Shown here: in pieces, positions 16,529-24,204 of the stretch | Layout of the letters: every line of letters starts with the position of its first letter | Position numbering within the stretch: the first letter of the stretch is position 1 | Assembly (NCBI GenBank): GCA_020848745.1 | Contig: JADLHM010000086.1 | Span: forward strand, 1-36,245 | Direction of reading: 5' to 3' | DNA: 36,245 bases | Origin: Deltaproteobacteria bacterium | Lineage (GTDB): Bacteria; Desulfobacterota; Binatia; UTPRO1 | Notes under the pieces: model-generated | The model's input: the letters and a program-made list of their open reading frames with translations, nothing else | Databases searched by the model: none | Told to the model about the DNA's origin: nothing | Position numbers and translations under genes: made by a program

Positions 16529-17656
16529 TCAGCTCCCGTTCTCGGCAAGGCCGGCCGCGAGCGCCGCCACGATCGCCTCGCCGGCATGTCCGTCCCCATA
16601 CGGGTTGTGGGCGTGCGCCATCGCCGCGTACGCGGCGGGGTCGGTCAGGAGGCGGTCGGCCTCGGCGACGATGCGGTCGCGGTCGGTGCCGACGAGCTTC
16701 GCGGTGCCGGCCTCGACGCCCTCGGGCCGCTCCGTCGTGTCGCGCATCACCAGCACGGGCTTTCCGAGCGACGGCGCCTCCTCCTGGATCCCCCCCGAGT
16801 CGGTCAGCACGAGGGTGCAGCGCTTCAGCAGCGCGACCAGGCTCGCGTAGTCGACGGGGGCCGGCAGGTGCACGCGCGGCACGCCGGAAAGGATGCGGCG
16901 CACGGGTTCCTGCACGTTCGGGTTCAGGTGCACCGGGTACACGAGCTCGACGTCGGGATGCCGCTCGACGATCGCGCGCATCGCTTCGCACATCGCCACG
17001 AAAGGCGGGCCGAAATTCTCGCGCCGGTGCGCCGTCACCAAGACGACCCGGGACGCCGGCGCGAGCGCGGGGACGACGTCGGCGCCATCCGCGACCTTGT
17101 CGGCGATCCACCGCAGCGCGTCGGTGACGGGATTTCCGGTGACGGTGATCGCCGCGGGGGCGACGCCGGCGCGCAGCAGGTTGTCGCGCGCCCAGGCCGT
17201 CGGCGCGAAGTGCCAGTCGGCGAGCACCGTCGTCATCTGGCGGTTCAGCTCCTCGGGGAACGGCGAGTCCTTGCGATACGTGCGGAGGCCGGCCTCGACG
17301 TGTCCGATCGGGATGCGGTCGTAGAAGGACGCGAGCGCCGCGGCGAACGTCGTCGTGGTGTCGCCCTGCACGAGCACCGCGGCGGGTCGCGTGTCGGCGA
17401 GCACCGGCGGCAGGCGTTCGAGGACGCGCACCGTCACGTCGTTCGGCGTCTGCCCGCTCGTCATCACCTGCAGGCGGTGCTCGACCCGCAGCTCGAACAG
17501 GTCGAGGACCTGGTCGAGCATTTCCTGGTGCTGGTTCGTGACGCATACGACGGGGCGGAACTCGCCGGCCCGCGCGGCGAGCGCGCGCACGACGGGCGCC
17601 ATCTTGATCGCCTCCGGGCGCGTCCCGAACACGCACAGGATCGTGCGTGCGCTCAT
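16529..17656 (-). CDS. wecB: UDP-N-acetylglucosamine 2-epimerase (non-hydrolysing)
   Basis: The 375-residue product has the family length and motifs from the start: CVFGTRPEAIKMAPVVRAL, VQGDTTTTFAAAL (catalytic Asp), GHVEAGLRT (Glu), PFPEELNRQ (Glu), VTAHRREN (His), YPVHLNPNVQ, and LTDSGGIQEEAPSLGKPVLVMRDTTERPEG at the UDP-binding end. It interconverts UDP-GlcNAc and UDP-ManNAc in the cytoplasm. Its product fits the WecG/TagA-family transferase at 33469-34284, so the two gene blocks probably serve one ManNAc-containing polymer. The ATG overlaps the stop codon of an orphan upstream reading frame (ATGA), described separately. Confidence 0.95.
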   Translation of the reverse strand: MSARTILCVFGTRPEAIKMAPVVRALAARAGEFRPVVCVTNQHQEMLDQVLDLFELRVEHRLQVMTSGQTPNDVTVRVLERLPPVLADTRPAAVLVQGDTTTTFAAALASFYDRIPIGHVEAGLRTYRKDSPFPEELNRQMTTVLADWHFAPTAWARDNLLRAGVAPAAITVTGNPVTDALRWIADKVADGADVVPALAPASRVVLVTAHRRENFGPPFVAMCEAMRAIVERHPDVELVYPVHLNPNVQEPVRRILSGVPRVHLPAPVDYASLVALLKRCTLVLTDSGGIQEEAPSLGKPVLVMRDTTERPEGVEAGTAKLVGTDRDRIVAEADRLLTDPAAYAAMAHAHNPYGDGHAGEAIVAALAAGLAENGS

Positions 17657-17807
17657 GCGGGTCGGATCACCTTCAGACTGTCGCTGCCGGTGCGGCCGCC
17701 GAATCCGTCCACGACGACGTAATACGTGCGACCGGCGACGGAGGCAACGCGCGGGCGGGCGGTCGCGTGGGCGCTCCGGTCGTGGCGCGCGGCTTCGACG
17801 GCCGCGC
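17653..17807 (-). pseudogene. Orphan C-terminal fragment of a PPC-like domain, abutting wecB
   Basis: The minus-strand frame ending at 17653 encodes a tail with ASVAGRTYYVVVDGFGGRTG followed by SDSLKVIRPA. This is typical of the last strands of bacterial pre-peptidase C-terminal (PPC) domains in exported proteins. There is no usable start: upstream the frame runs into the antisense-like frame of the membrane phosphotransferase gene, and only a late GTG exists. Its TGA overlaps the wecB ATG. It is probably a remnant left by a rearrangement. The alternative is a frameshifted extension of the preceding gene, which is less likely because that gene ends in a plausible membrane segment. Confidence 0.45.
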
Positions 17808-20309
17808 TCAGGCCGCGACGGTGACGACCTCCGGCGCCGGCATCCGGCGAGCGCCGACCAGCGTCGCCGCGAACGTCGCCACGAGCCCGAACGTGAGGAG
17901 CTCCGCCCACGTCACGCAGAACATGCCGACGATGCCGTCCATGCCGTTCGGCAGGACGCGGAAGGGATCGGCGACCGCCGCGACGGCCGCGAAGCGCACC
18001 ACGTAGCCGACGACCAGGAGATCGAGGAGGTGCGTCGTCCAGCGCCGATCCGCCACCGCGAGCGAGGGCAGGGCCATCGCCAGGATCACGATCCACGGCA
18101 GGCCGTACTTGAGCAGCAGGAGGCCGATGACGGTCGCGAGGGGCAGCCCGGAGTCGGCGAGGAGGAAGCCCGGCGCGGTGCGGATCGAGCTGATGTTGTA
18201 CTGGTCGCCGAGCTCGAAATAGAGGCATATCCGCAGCAGGACGAGCACCGTCGCGACGAGGTAGACGAGGCCGGGCCGCGCGAGGTCGATGCGGATCCGC
18301 GACACCGCGAGCGCGACGGCCGCGGTCGCGCAGAACACGAGCTCCTCGTGCACGTCCGAGGCCATGACGAGGAAGAGCGCCGTGCTCGACGCGATCAGGA
18401 GCGCCGCCGCCGCGCGGGGCGCTTCCTTGAGGACCATCGCCGTCAGCATGACGACGAAGAAGAGCGCCAGCACGACGCTCGCGAGGCTCGTGCTCGGGGC
18501 GGCGCGCCATCCGAACGCGGCCGCGAAGATCGCGAGTACGAGCGTTGCCGCGAGCGCGGTCGGGGCGCTGCGTTCCGTACGGAGGTTCCGCAGCGCGAGC
18601 GCCACGACGCCGACCGCGAGGAGCGGCAGGAGCAGGTGCGGCCAGTCGCCGATCGCGATCTGCGGCACGTAGATCATCGCGGCCGTCACGGCCGGCAGGC
18701 GCGCCCAGCGTTCGCGAGCGGCGACGAGCGGGACCATGAGCGCCACGGCCGCGAGCAGGAGCAGCTCGAAGTACGGGCGCGGATGGAGCCAGTGCGAGTT
18801 CACGAGCGGCGCCGTCAGGACGACGAGCGTGGGCACGAAGGCCGAGATCCGCCACCGGTCGAGATCCCGGGTGAGGCGCGGGAAGCGCACCACGATCCAG
18901 ACGACGACCGCCGCCGCCGCGAGCACGCCGGTCACGACCGCCATGGCGATCGTGCTCGAGCGGAACGCGAAGGCGCTCCGCATCCAGAGGAATCCGGTCG
19001 CGACGAGCGCGAGCGCCGCGGGCGCCGCCAGGGCGAGGGCGAGGTGCGCCGCGGCGGCGGGCCGCTCGCTCGGGCGCGGCGCCGAGCGCCAGAGGAGGAG
19101 CGCCGCGCCGAGGACGCCGAGCATGGTCGAGGCCGCCGCGAGCGTCCGGAAACCGGCACGCGACTCCTCGGCACCGAAGAGGACGTCGTTGAGCGCCTGG
19201 TTCGCCTCCGCGTCGGTCGCGGGCGCGCCCGCGAGGACGGAGTGCGATGCTTGCGTCGCCGTGGCGTGCCGCTTGCCGTCGAAGTACTCGCGGACGAGCG
19301 CCTCGGCCTCCGACGCCGGCCGGTCGAGGAGGACCGGGGCGGGCGGCTCGAGCGAAACCGGCAGGAACGGCAGCCCGAGCACCGCGAGGAGCGTCGAGGT
19401 GAGCGCGGTCTGCGGGAGGTCCTGCCGCACGCCGGCGCGTACGCCGGGGCCGACGAGCACGTACGGCGTGCGCCGCGCCTCGTCCTCGCCGCCGTGCGTT
19501 CCGCGCGACGCCATGCCGTGGTCGCCGGTGACGAGGAGGAGCGTCGTCGACGTGTCGATCGCAGCCGCCGTGCGCGCGAGGAGCCCGTCGAGGAACGTCA
19601 TCTGCTGCGCGTAGCGCGGCGCACGCGGCGTCACCATGTGCCCGACGGCGTCGAGGCTTCCGAGGTGCACGACGAGCAGGCGGTAGCGCGGGTCGGCGTA
19701 CTTCCCGAGCAGGAACTCGACGGCGGCGGCGTCGTACGCGTCGATGTGGTGCTCGATCGTGATGCCGGGCTCGGGCGACTCGTGGCGGTCCTCGGCCGGC
19801 ACCAGCCATCCGAACTGGCGGTGCCAGGCGGGATCGCCGGCGAGCGCCAGGCGGCCGCCGTCGGCGGCGACCAGGCTCAGCAAGGAGTCCACCGTCGTCG
19901 GCCGCGAATGGAAGTTGAAGATCGCCTGCACGAGATTGCCGGGCCGGCCGGTGGTCAGGCTGTAGACGCAGGGCGCGGTCGTCGTGACGGGATCCGTCTG
20001 GACGACGCCCGAGGCGCCGGCCGCCGCGAGGCGGCCGAAGGTCGGCATCACGGCGGGGTCGAACGCCTTCTCGGGCGTGAATGCGTCGATCACGAACAGC
20101 ACGACGCGCGAGGCGGCCGCGGCGTGGCGCGACGGCGGCGGCACGGCGGAGACGACGTCGGGCGTTGCGAGGTAGGCACGGTAGCCGAACCACCCCGCGA
20201 GCAGGAAGAGCAGGAGGAGCGCGCCGATCGTGGCGAGCGTGCGCACGGCGAGACGGCTCGTCGGCTCGCGGTGGTCGCTCGCGGGTGGGTCGAAGCGCGT
20301 CACGGACAT
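17808..20309 (-). CDS. GPI ethanolamine-phosphate-transferase-like membrane protein (alkaline phosphatase superfamily)
   Basis: The 833-residue product has one N-terminal membrane segment (about 27-48), an extracytoplasmic catalytic domain (about 65-340), then about a dozen membrane helices to the end. This is the layout of eukaryotic PIG-N/PIG-O/PIG-G proteins. Metal-site residues are visible: D75 in LFVIDAFTPE, the probable nucleophile region T109-T111 in DPVTTTAPCVYSLTTG (like the PPTTTMQRLK..TTGS of PIG-O), D220 and H224 in HLGSLDAVGH, D263-H264 in TGDHGM, and H272 in THGG. Known relatives move phosphoethanolamine from phosphatidylethanolamine to a mannose of a glycolipid. In this operon the acceptor is probably a polysaccharide or lipid-linked glycan, which is inference. 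It begins 7 bases after the carbamoyltransferase. Confidence 0.75.
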   Translation of the reverse strand: MSVTRFDPPASDHREPTSRLAVRTLATIGALLLLFLLAGWFGYRAYLATPDVVSAVPPPSRHAAAASRVVLFVIDAFTPEKAFDPAVMPTFGRLAAAGASGVVQTDPVTTTAPCVYSLTTGRPGNLVQAIFNFHSRPTTVDSLLSLVAADGGRLALAGDPAWHRQFGWLVPAEDRHESPEPGITIEHHIDAYDAAAVEFLLGKYADPRYRLLVVHLGSLDAVGHMVTPRAPRYAQQMTFLDGLLARTAAAIDTSTTLLLVTGDHGMASRGTHGGEDEARRTPYVLVGPGVRAGVRQDLPQTALTSTLLAVLGLPFLPVSLEPPAPVLLDRPASEAEALVREYFDGKRHATATQASHSVLAGAPATDAEANQALNDVLFGAEESRAGFRTLAAASTMLGVLGAALLLWRSAPRPSERPAAAAHLALALAAPAALALVATGFLWMRSAFAFRSSTIAMAVVTGVLAAAAVVVWIVVRFPRLTRDLDRWRISAFVPTLVVLTAPLVNSHWLHPRPYFELLLLAAVALMVPLVAARERWARLPAVTAAMIYVPQIAIGDWPHLLLPLLAVGVVALALRNLRTERSAPTALAATLVLAIFAAAFGWRAAPSTSLASVVLALFFVVMLTAMVLKEAPRAAAALLIASSTALFLVMASDVHEELVFCATAAVALAVSRIRIDLARPGLVYLVATVLVLLRICLYFELGDQYNISSIRTAPGFLLADSGLPLATVIGLLLLKYGLPWIVILAMALPSLAVADRRWTTHLLDLLVVGYVVRFAAVAAVADPFRVLPNGMDGIVGMFCVTWAELLTFGLVATFAATLVGARRMPAPEVVTVAA

Positions 20310-20316
20310 CGCCTCG

Positions 20317-22143
20317 TCAATCCAGCTGGTAGAGCGTCCGCCAGTCGACGTCGTCGGTGAGCGGCGGCTGGCGGTCCTTCTCGAGGACGTGGGAGCCGAG
20401 GACCAGCGTATCCATCTCGGTCCGCATGAAGCAGAGGTAGGCGTCCTTCGGCGTGCACACGATCGGCTCGCCGCGGACGTTGAAGCTCGTGTTGACGAGC
20501 ACCGGGCATCCGGTCAGATCGCGAAAGCGCGTGAGCAGCGCGTGATAGAGCGGGTTCGTCGCGGCGTGCACCGTCTGGATGCGCGCCGAGTAGTCGACGT
20601 GCGTGATCGACGGCAGGTCCGAGCGCGCGACGTTCAGCTTGTCGATTCCGAAGAGGCGCTGCTCGTCGTCGGTCATCGCGATCCGCCGCTCCCGCCGCAC
20701 CGGCGCCACGAGCAGCATGTACGGCGAGTCGCCGTCGAGCTCGAAGTACTCGGCGACGTGCTCGCGGAGCACGCTCGGCGCGAACGGGCGGAAGCTCTCG
20801 CGGAACTTGATCTTCAGGTTCATGACCGACTGCATCTTGCGCGAGCGCGGGTCGCCGAGGATGCTGCGCGCGCCGAGCGAGCGCGGTCCGAACTCCATCC
20901 GCCCCTGCAGCCAGCCGACGACCTTCTCCCGCGCGAGCGCCTCGGCCGTGCGCGCCAGCATCGCGTCGGTCGGGAGCGTCTCGTAGACCGCGCCCGCGGC
21001 GCGCAGGAACGTCGCGATCTCGTCGTCCGTGAACGCGGGCCCGAGATACGCACCCTGCATCGCGTCGTGGCCGTCGCCGTTCCGCGACCGCGCGTTCCCG
21101 AGCACCTTGTGGTGGATGGCGAGCGCGACGCCGAGCGCGCCGCCGGCGTCGCCCGCCGCCGGCTGGATCCACAGGCCCTCGAACGGTCCCTCGCGCAAGA
21201 GCCGGCCGTTGCCGACGCAGTTCAGCGCCACGCCGCCCGCCAGGCAGAGGTTCCGCATGCCGGTTTCGCGGTGCACGTGGCGCGCCATCCGCAGCATGAT
21301 CTCCTCGGTCACGACCTGCACCGACGCCGCGAGGTCCATCTCGCGCTGCGTGAGCGCCGATTCGGGCCGGCGCGGCGGCCCGCCGAAGAGCGCGTCGAAC
21401 GCGCCGCTCGTCATCGTGAGGCCGTGTAGGTAGTCGAAGAGCGCCATGTTGAGCTTGAAGGAGCCGTCCTCCTTCAGCTGCAGCACGTCGGTGAGTATGC
21501 GGTCGACGTAGCGCGGCTCGCCGTACGGCGCGAGGCCCATCACCTTGTACTCGCCCGAGTTCACCTTGAAGCCGGTGTAGTAGGTGAACGCTGAGTAGAG
21601 CATGCCGAGCGAGTGCGGGTAGTGGAGCTCGGCGAGGAGGTCGAGGTCGTGGCCGCGCCCGACGGCGTACGACGACGTCGCCCACTCGCCGACGCCGTCC
21701 ATCGTGAGCACCGCCGCCTCCGCGAACGGCGAGGGATAGAACGCGCTCGCCGCGTGCGACTCGTGGTGCTCGGTGAAGAGCAGCGGCCCCTCCCACTCGC
21801 CGAGCGCGCGGCGGATGGCGTCGCCGGTGAAGAGCTTCTCCTTGAGCCACACCGGCATGGCGGTGAGGAAGGATCCGAGCCCCTTCGGCGCCACGCCCAG
21901 GTAGTTCTCGAGGATGCGCTCGAACTTGAGGAGCGGCTTGTCGTAGAAGCCGACGTAATCGACGTCCCCGAGGCGGAGCCCTCCGGCGCGCAGACAATAG
22001 GCGACCGCATGGCGCGGGAACTCCGCGTCGTGCTTCTTGCGCGTGAAGCGCTCCTCCTGCGCCGCCGCGACGATCGCGCCGTCGCGCACGAGGCACGCGG
22101 CCGCGTCGTGGTAGTACGCCGAGAGGCCGAGGACGGTCGGCAT
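20317..22143 (-). CDS. Carbamoyltransferase, NodU/CmcH family
   Basis: The 608-residue product has the complete family layout. The N-terminal Kae1-like domain carries the metal-binding histidines in EHHESHAASAFYPSPF, followed by TMDGVGEWATSS, NSGEYKVMGLAPYGEP, LAGGVALNCVGNGRLL and GDAGGALGVAL. The C-terminal YrdC-like carbamoyl-phosphate-processing domain has GRMEFGPRSLGARSIL, KFRESFRPFAPSV and CPVLVNTSFNVRGEPIV. The enzyme activates carbamoyl phosphate with ATP and transfers the carbamoyl group to a hydroxyl, as in Nod factor and antibiotic decoration. The ATG at 22143 shares one base with the stop of the SxtJ-like gene (TGATG), so translation is coupled. The target here is probably a sugar hydroxyl of the surface glycan. 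Confidence 0.95.
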   Translation of the reverse strand: MPTVLGLSAYYHDAAACLVRDGAIVAAAQEERFTRKKHDAEFPRHAVAYCLRAGGLRLGDVDYVGFYDKPLLKFERILENYLGVAPKGLGSFLTAMPVWLKEKLFTGDAIRRALGEWEGPLLFTEHHESHAASAFYPSPFAEAAVLTMDGVGEWATSSYAVGRGHDLDLLAELHYPHSLGMLYSAFTYYTGFKVNSGEYKVMGLAPYGEPRYVDRILTDVLQLKEDGSFKLNMALFDYLHGLTMTSGAFDALFGGPPRRPESALTQREMDLAASVQVVTEEIMLRMARHVHRETGMRNLCLAGGVALNCVGNGRLLREGPFEGLWIQPAAGDAGGALGVALAIHHKVLGNARSRNGDGHDAMQGAYLGPAFTDDEIATFLRAAGAVYETLPTDAMLARTAEALAREKVVGWLQGRMEFGPRSLGARSILGDPRSRKMQSVMNLKIKFRESFRPFAPSVLREHVAEYFELDGDSPYMLLVAPVRRERRIAMTDDEQRLFGIDKLNVARSDLPSITHVDYSARIQTVHAATNPLYHALLTRFRDLTGCPVLVNTSFNVRGEPIVCTPKDAYLCFMRTEMDTLVLGSHVLEKDRQPPLTDDVDWRTLYQLD

Positions 22144-22541
22144 CAGAACTGCCGCTCGTACCGCGTCGGCTCGACGGGCTCCCGCTCGCGTTTCACCCAG
22201 TGGCTCGCGCGGCCGTCGTCGAGCGCGCGGTCGAGCGGGTCGCGGAAGAGCCGCATCACGAGGCCGACCGGGGTGATGACCACGTAGAACAGCACCGTCA
22301 GGATCATACGCGTGTTGACGTGTCCGAGCACTGCCGCGAATGCCATCCACCCCCGCTGGACGGGGCCGAGGGTTCCGGGGAAGAGGAGCCCCGGGACGAG
22401 CAACGACGCCCCGAGCGCCCACAGGATCTTCGGCGGGATCTCGTGGCCGCGCCACCAGCTGATCGTGCCGAACAGCACGAAGGCCGTTCCGACCGTGAGC
22501 CCGAACGTTCGGAGCTCGGCCCGCGCGGCAGACCCGGCCAT
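22143..22541 (-). CDS. SxtJ-like membrane protein
   Basis: The 132-residue product has three or four hydrophobic segments (GLTVGTAFVLFGTISWW, ILWALGASLLVPGLLF, MAFAAVLG.., MILTVLFYVVITPVGLVMRL) and a charged tail DPLDRALDDGRASHWVKRE. This length and pattern are typical of the SxtJ family, commonly found beside NodU-type carbamoyltransferases. Its biochemical role is not established. The start ATG lies directly against the end of the MITE-like element, and no convincing Shine-Dalgarno is left upstream. Without the element, this ATG would follow the DUF5989 stop without any gap. Confidence 0.85.
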   Translation of the reverse strand: MAGSAARAELRTFGLTVGTAFVLFGTISWWRGHEIPPKILWALGASLLVPGLLFPGTLGPVQRGWMAFAAVLGHVNTRMILTVLFYVVITPVGLVMRLFRDPLDRALDDGRASHWVKREREPVEPTRYERQF

Positions 22542-22709
22542 CTAGTGCACCGCCGTCGAGATAGCATCAATCATCTTGTCGTCCCTCGACGCCCCTCGCG
22601 GCGTCACACCTCCTTGGAATATTCACGATATTCCTGCGTCGGCGTTCCTTGCGAGGGACGCCGATGAACGACAATCTGATCGACGCTATCTCGACGACGG
22701 TGCACTAGA
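22541..22709. mobile_element. MITE-like palindromic element with CTAG target duplication
   Basis: The segment is symmetric about position 22625. The outer arms (22541-22600 and 22650-22709) match in inverted orientation at about 50 of 60 positions by hand count. They start with an identical 12-bp end, TCTAGTGCACCG. A central 7-bp stem GGAATAT/ATATTCC (22616-22634) lies exactly in the middle. CTAG at 22542-22545 and 22705-22708 fits a 4-bp target duplication, leaving a 159-bp element with terminal repeats TGCACCGYCGTCGAGATAGC. There is no coding capacity. Removing the element and one CTAG restores TAG directly followed by ATG between two operon genes. A YTAR-type 4-bp duplication is known for IS5/IS701-type transposons; that assignment is inference. 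Confidence 0.8.
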
Positions 22710-22872
22710 AGATCGTGTACACGAATGGCGCCAGCGCGGAGCCCTGCGTGAAGACGATCAGCGATCCGAAGAGCAACAGGATGATGATGATCGGCGCGAG
22801 CCACCATTTCTTGCGGATGCGCAAGAAGGCCCAGAACTCGCCTATCAGCGAAAGCGCTTTCGACCGTGGCAT
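22705..22872 (-). CDS. DUF5989-type small membrane protein
   Basis: The 55-residue product has a basic amphipathic N-terminus (FWAFLRIRKKWWLAP) and one strong membrane helix (IIIILLLFGSLIVFTQG), ending in the typical SALAPFVYTIF. Small proteins of this kind are found beside SxtJ and NodU-type carbamoyltransferases. Their function is unknown; they may anchor or assist the carbamoyltransferase. GAGG lies eight bases before the ATG at 22872. Its TAG stop lies inside the CTAG end of the inserted element. Confidence 0.85.
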   Translation of the reverse strand: MPRSKALSLIGEFWAFLRIRKKWWLAPIIIILLLFGSLIVFTQGSALAPFVYTIF

Positions 22873-22939
22873 GCGTGAAACCTCGGGACAATTGCAGCGA
22901 GGACGATGGTGCGAGCGTACGTCGCGGCGCGGCCGATTG

Positions 22940-23152
22940 CTACAGCGGCGGTCGGGTCGGCACGGGGGTTCCGGCGAGCGCTCCGAGCAGGATCGTACGC
23001 AGCCGAACGGCTTCCTGACGGCAGTCGAAGTCACGCTCCACGGCGGTGCGACCGGCCGCGCCCATACGGTCGCGGAGTGCCCCGTCGTCGAGCAGGCGCT
23101 CGATCAACGATCCGACGGCGGACACGGCGCCGGCGTCATCGGCCGCGCGAGC
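22940..23152 (-). pseudogene. Orphan C-terminal fragment of a GT4-type glycosyltransferase
   Basis: The minus-strand frame ending at 22940 encodes SLIERLLDDGALRDRMGAAG, then RTAVERDFDCRQEAVRLRTI. This is the standard C-terminal helix region of GT4 enzymes (IERLLDDPALRERMGAAGR..VER.FdW). About 70 residues look genuine. Upstream the frame merges into an out-of-frame reading of the next glycosyltransferase gene, whose own stop (23104) falls inside the fragment. The N-terminal domains and the UDP-sugar site are missing, so it is probably the tail of a lost gene. A frameshift joining it to the 23104-24156 gene is possible but less likely, because that gene already has its own C-terminal helices. 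Confidence 0.55.
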
Positions 23153-24156
23153 GTCACCGTGTCCGCGGCCCAAGCACGCTGGACCTCGAGGTGCCACTGA
23201 TGAAACCGCGCATTCCAATCGTCATGCAACTCCGCGCGGAGGCGCCGCATGTCCTCCGCCAGCTCCGGCTGCCGGCGCCGCACTTCTCGAAGGCCGCGCT
23301 CGATGTCGCCGGTGTCGTTACCGACGAACACGGTGCCCCTGCGGAAGACCGCCTGCATTGCATCCGAGCGCGAGGTGACGAGCGGCAGACCCTGCGATGC
23401 CGCCTCGTAGGCACCGCAGAGCATCGTGTGGGGACGCGTACACAACACGATCGCGGCGTCCGCTTGCTGGAGGAGCGCGTTGTACGACCGGCGATCCAAG
23501 AAGCCGGTCAGGTGGATGTTCGGCGAAAGCCGAGCCCGAGTGCTCGCGCTTACGTGGCTGCAGTCGCCGGTGACCCACACGTCCATGTCCTCGGGCAAGG
23601 CGGCGATTGCGAGAAACTCGTCGATCGGTTCGTCCTCGTAGAAGGAGAATATCGCTGCGACGTTGAAACGGCCCGGTTGGACCGGAAAGCGCGTGTCGCG
23701 CGCGTCGAGGGTCGGCAGGGGATCGGGGAGCACGAAGGGCCGTCCGCCCCAGCCGCGGACGACGTCCGAGAGCCCCTCGTTCGTCACAAGCGTTAGGAGC
23801 GCGCGCCGCATGAGGAACTTGTTGAGCGGCGCGAACGGCTTCCACTTGGGCTCGAGGAACACCCCGGTGTGGGCGTCGACCACGAAGCCGCCACCGTGAG
23901 TGCGATGATGGACCCATGCCGTGAGCGCGGCGAACGGTGGCGGGTTGGACACCACGGTTACGTCGGGACGGAGCTTCTTCAGCAGGCGCAGTGTTGACAC
24001 GAACTGCGCGGGATACTTGATCGGCGCGACGATCGGCCGGCGGTACGCAAGATAGTGGATCGTGTGCAGCGGCTTCCGCAACCGCTCGGCGAACGAGGCG
24101 CTACGCTGGCAGACCGGATCCCACGTCAGCAGCTCCAAGCGGCAAGGCGTGCTCAT
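23104..24156 (-). CDS. Glycosyltransferase, GT4-like
   Basis: The 350-residue product has the two-domain GT-B pattern. The N-terminal half contains LRPDVTVVSNPPPFAALTAW and VDAHTGVFLEPKWKPF. The C-terminal half contains FNVAAIFSFYEDEPIDEFLAIA, IHLTGFLDRRSYNALLQQADAAIVLCTRPHTMLCGAYEAASQGLPLVTS, with the family's E..A.G.P.V nucleotide-sugar region. It resembles enzymes with the FSFYEDEP motif in polysaccharide loci. There is no signal peptide; it acts on the cytoplasmic face, adding a sugar to the lipid-linked repeat unit. It lies 48 bases after the O-antigen ligase/polymerase gene and is probably cotranscribed with it. Donor and acceptor are unknown. Confidence 0.8.
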   Translation of the reverse strand: MSTPCRLELLTWDPVCQRSASFAERLRKPLHTIHYLAYRRPIVAPIKYPAQFVSTLRLLKKLRPDVTVVSNPPPFAALTAWVHHRTHGGGFVVDAHTGVFLEPKWKPFAPLNKFLMRRALLTLVTNEGLSDVVRGWGGRPFVLPDPLPTLDARDTRFPVQPGRFNVAAIFSFYEDEPIDEFLAIAALPEDMDVWVTGDCSHVSASTRARLSPNIHLTGFLDRRSYNALLQQADAAIVLCTRPHTMLCGAYEAASQGLPLVTSRSDAMQAVFRRGTVFVGNDTGDIERGLREVRRRQPELAEDMRRLRAELHDDWNARFHQWHLEVQRAWAADTVTLARPMTPAPCPPSDR

Positions 24157-24204
24157 GAATTACTTCGACGGTAGCAAGCAGGTTTTTCACCGACAAGGCG
24201 CATC

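Noticed and set aside
17355-20360. Long plus-strand open frame opposite wecB and the PIG-like gene
   Set aside because: The composition is almost only Arg, Glu, Asp and Gly, as in antisense frames of GC-rich genes. The minus strand encodes convincing proteins throughout.
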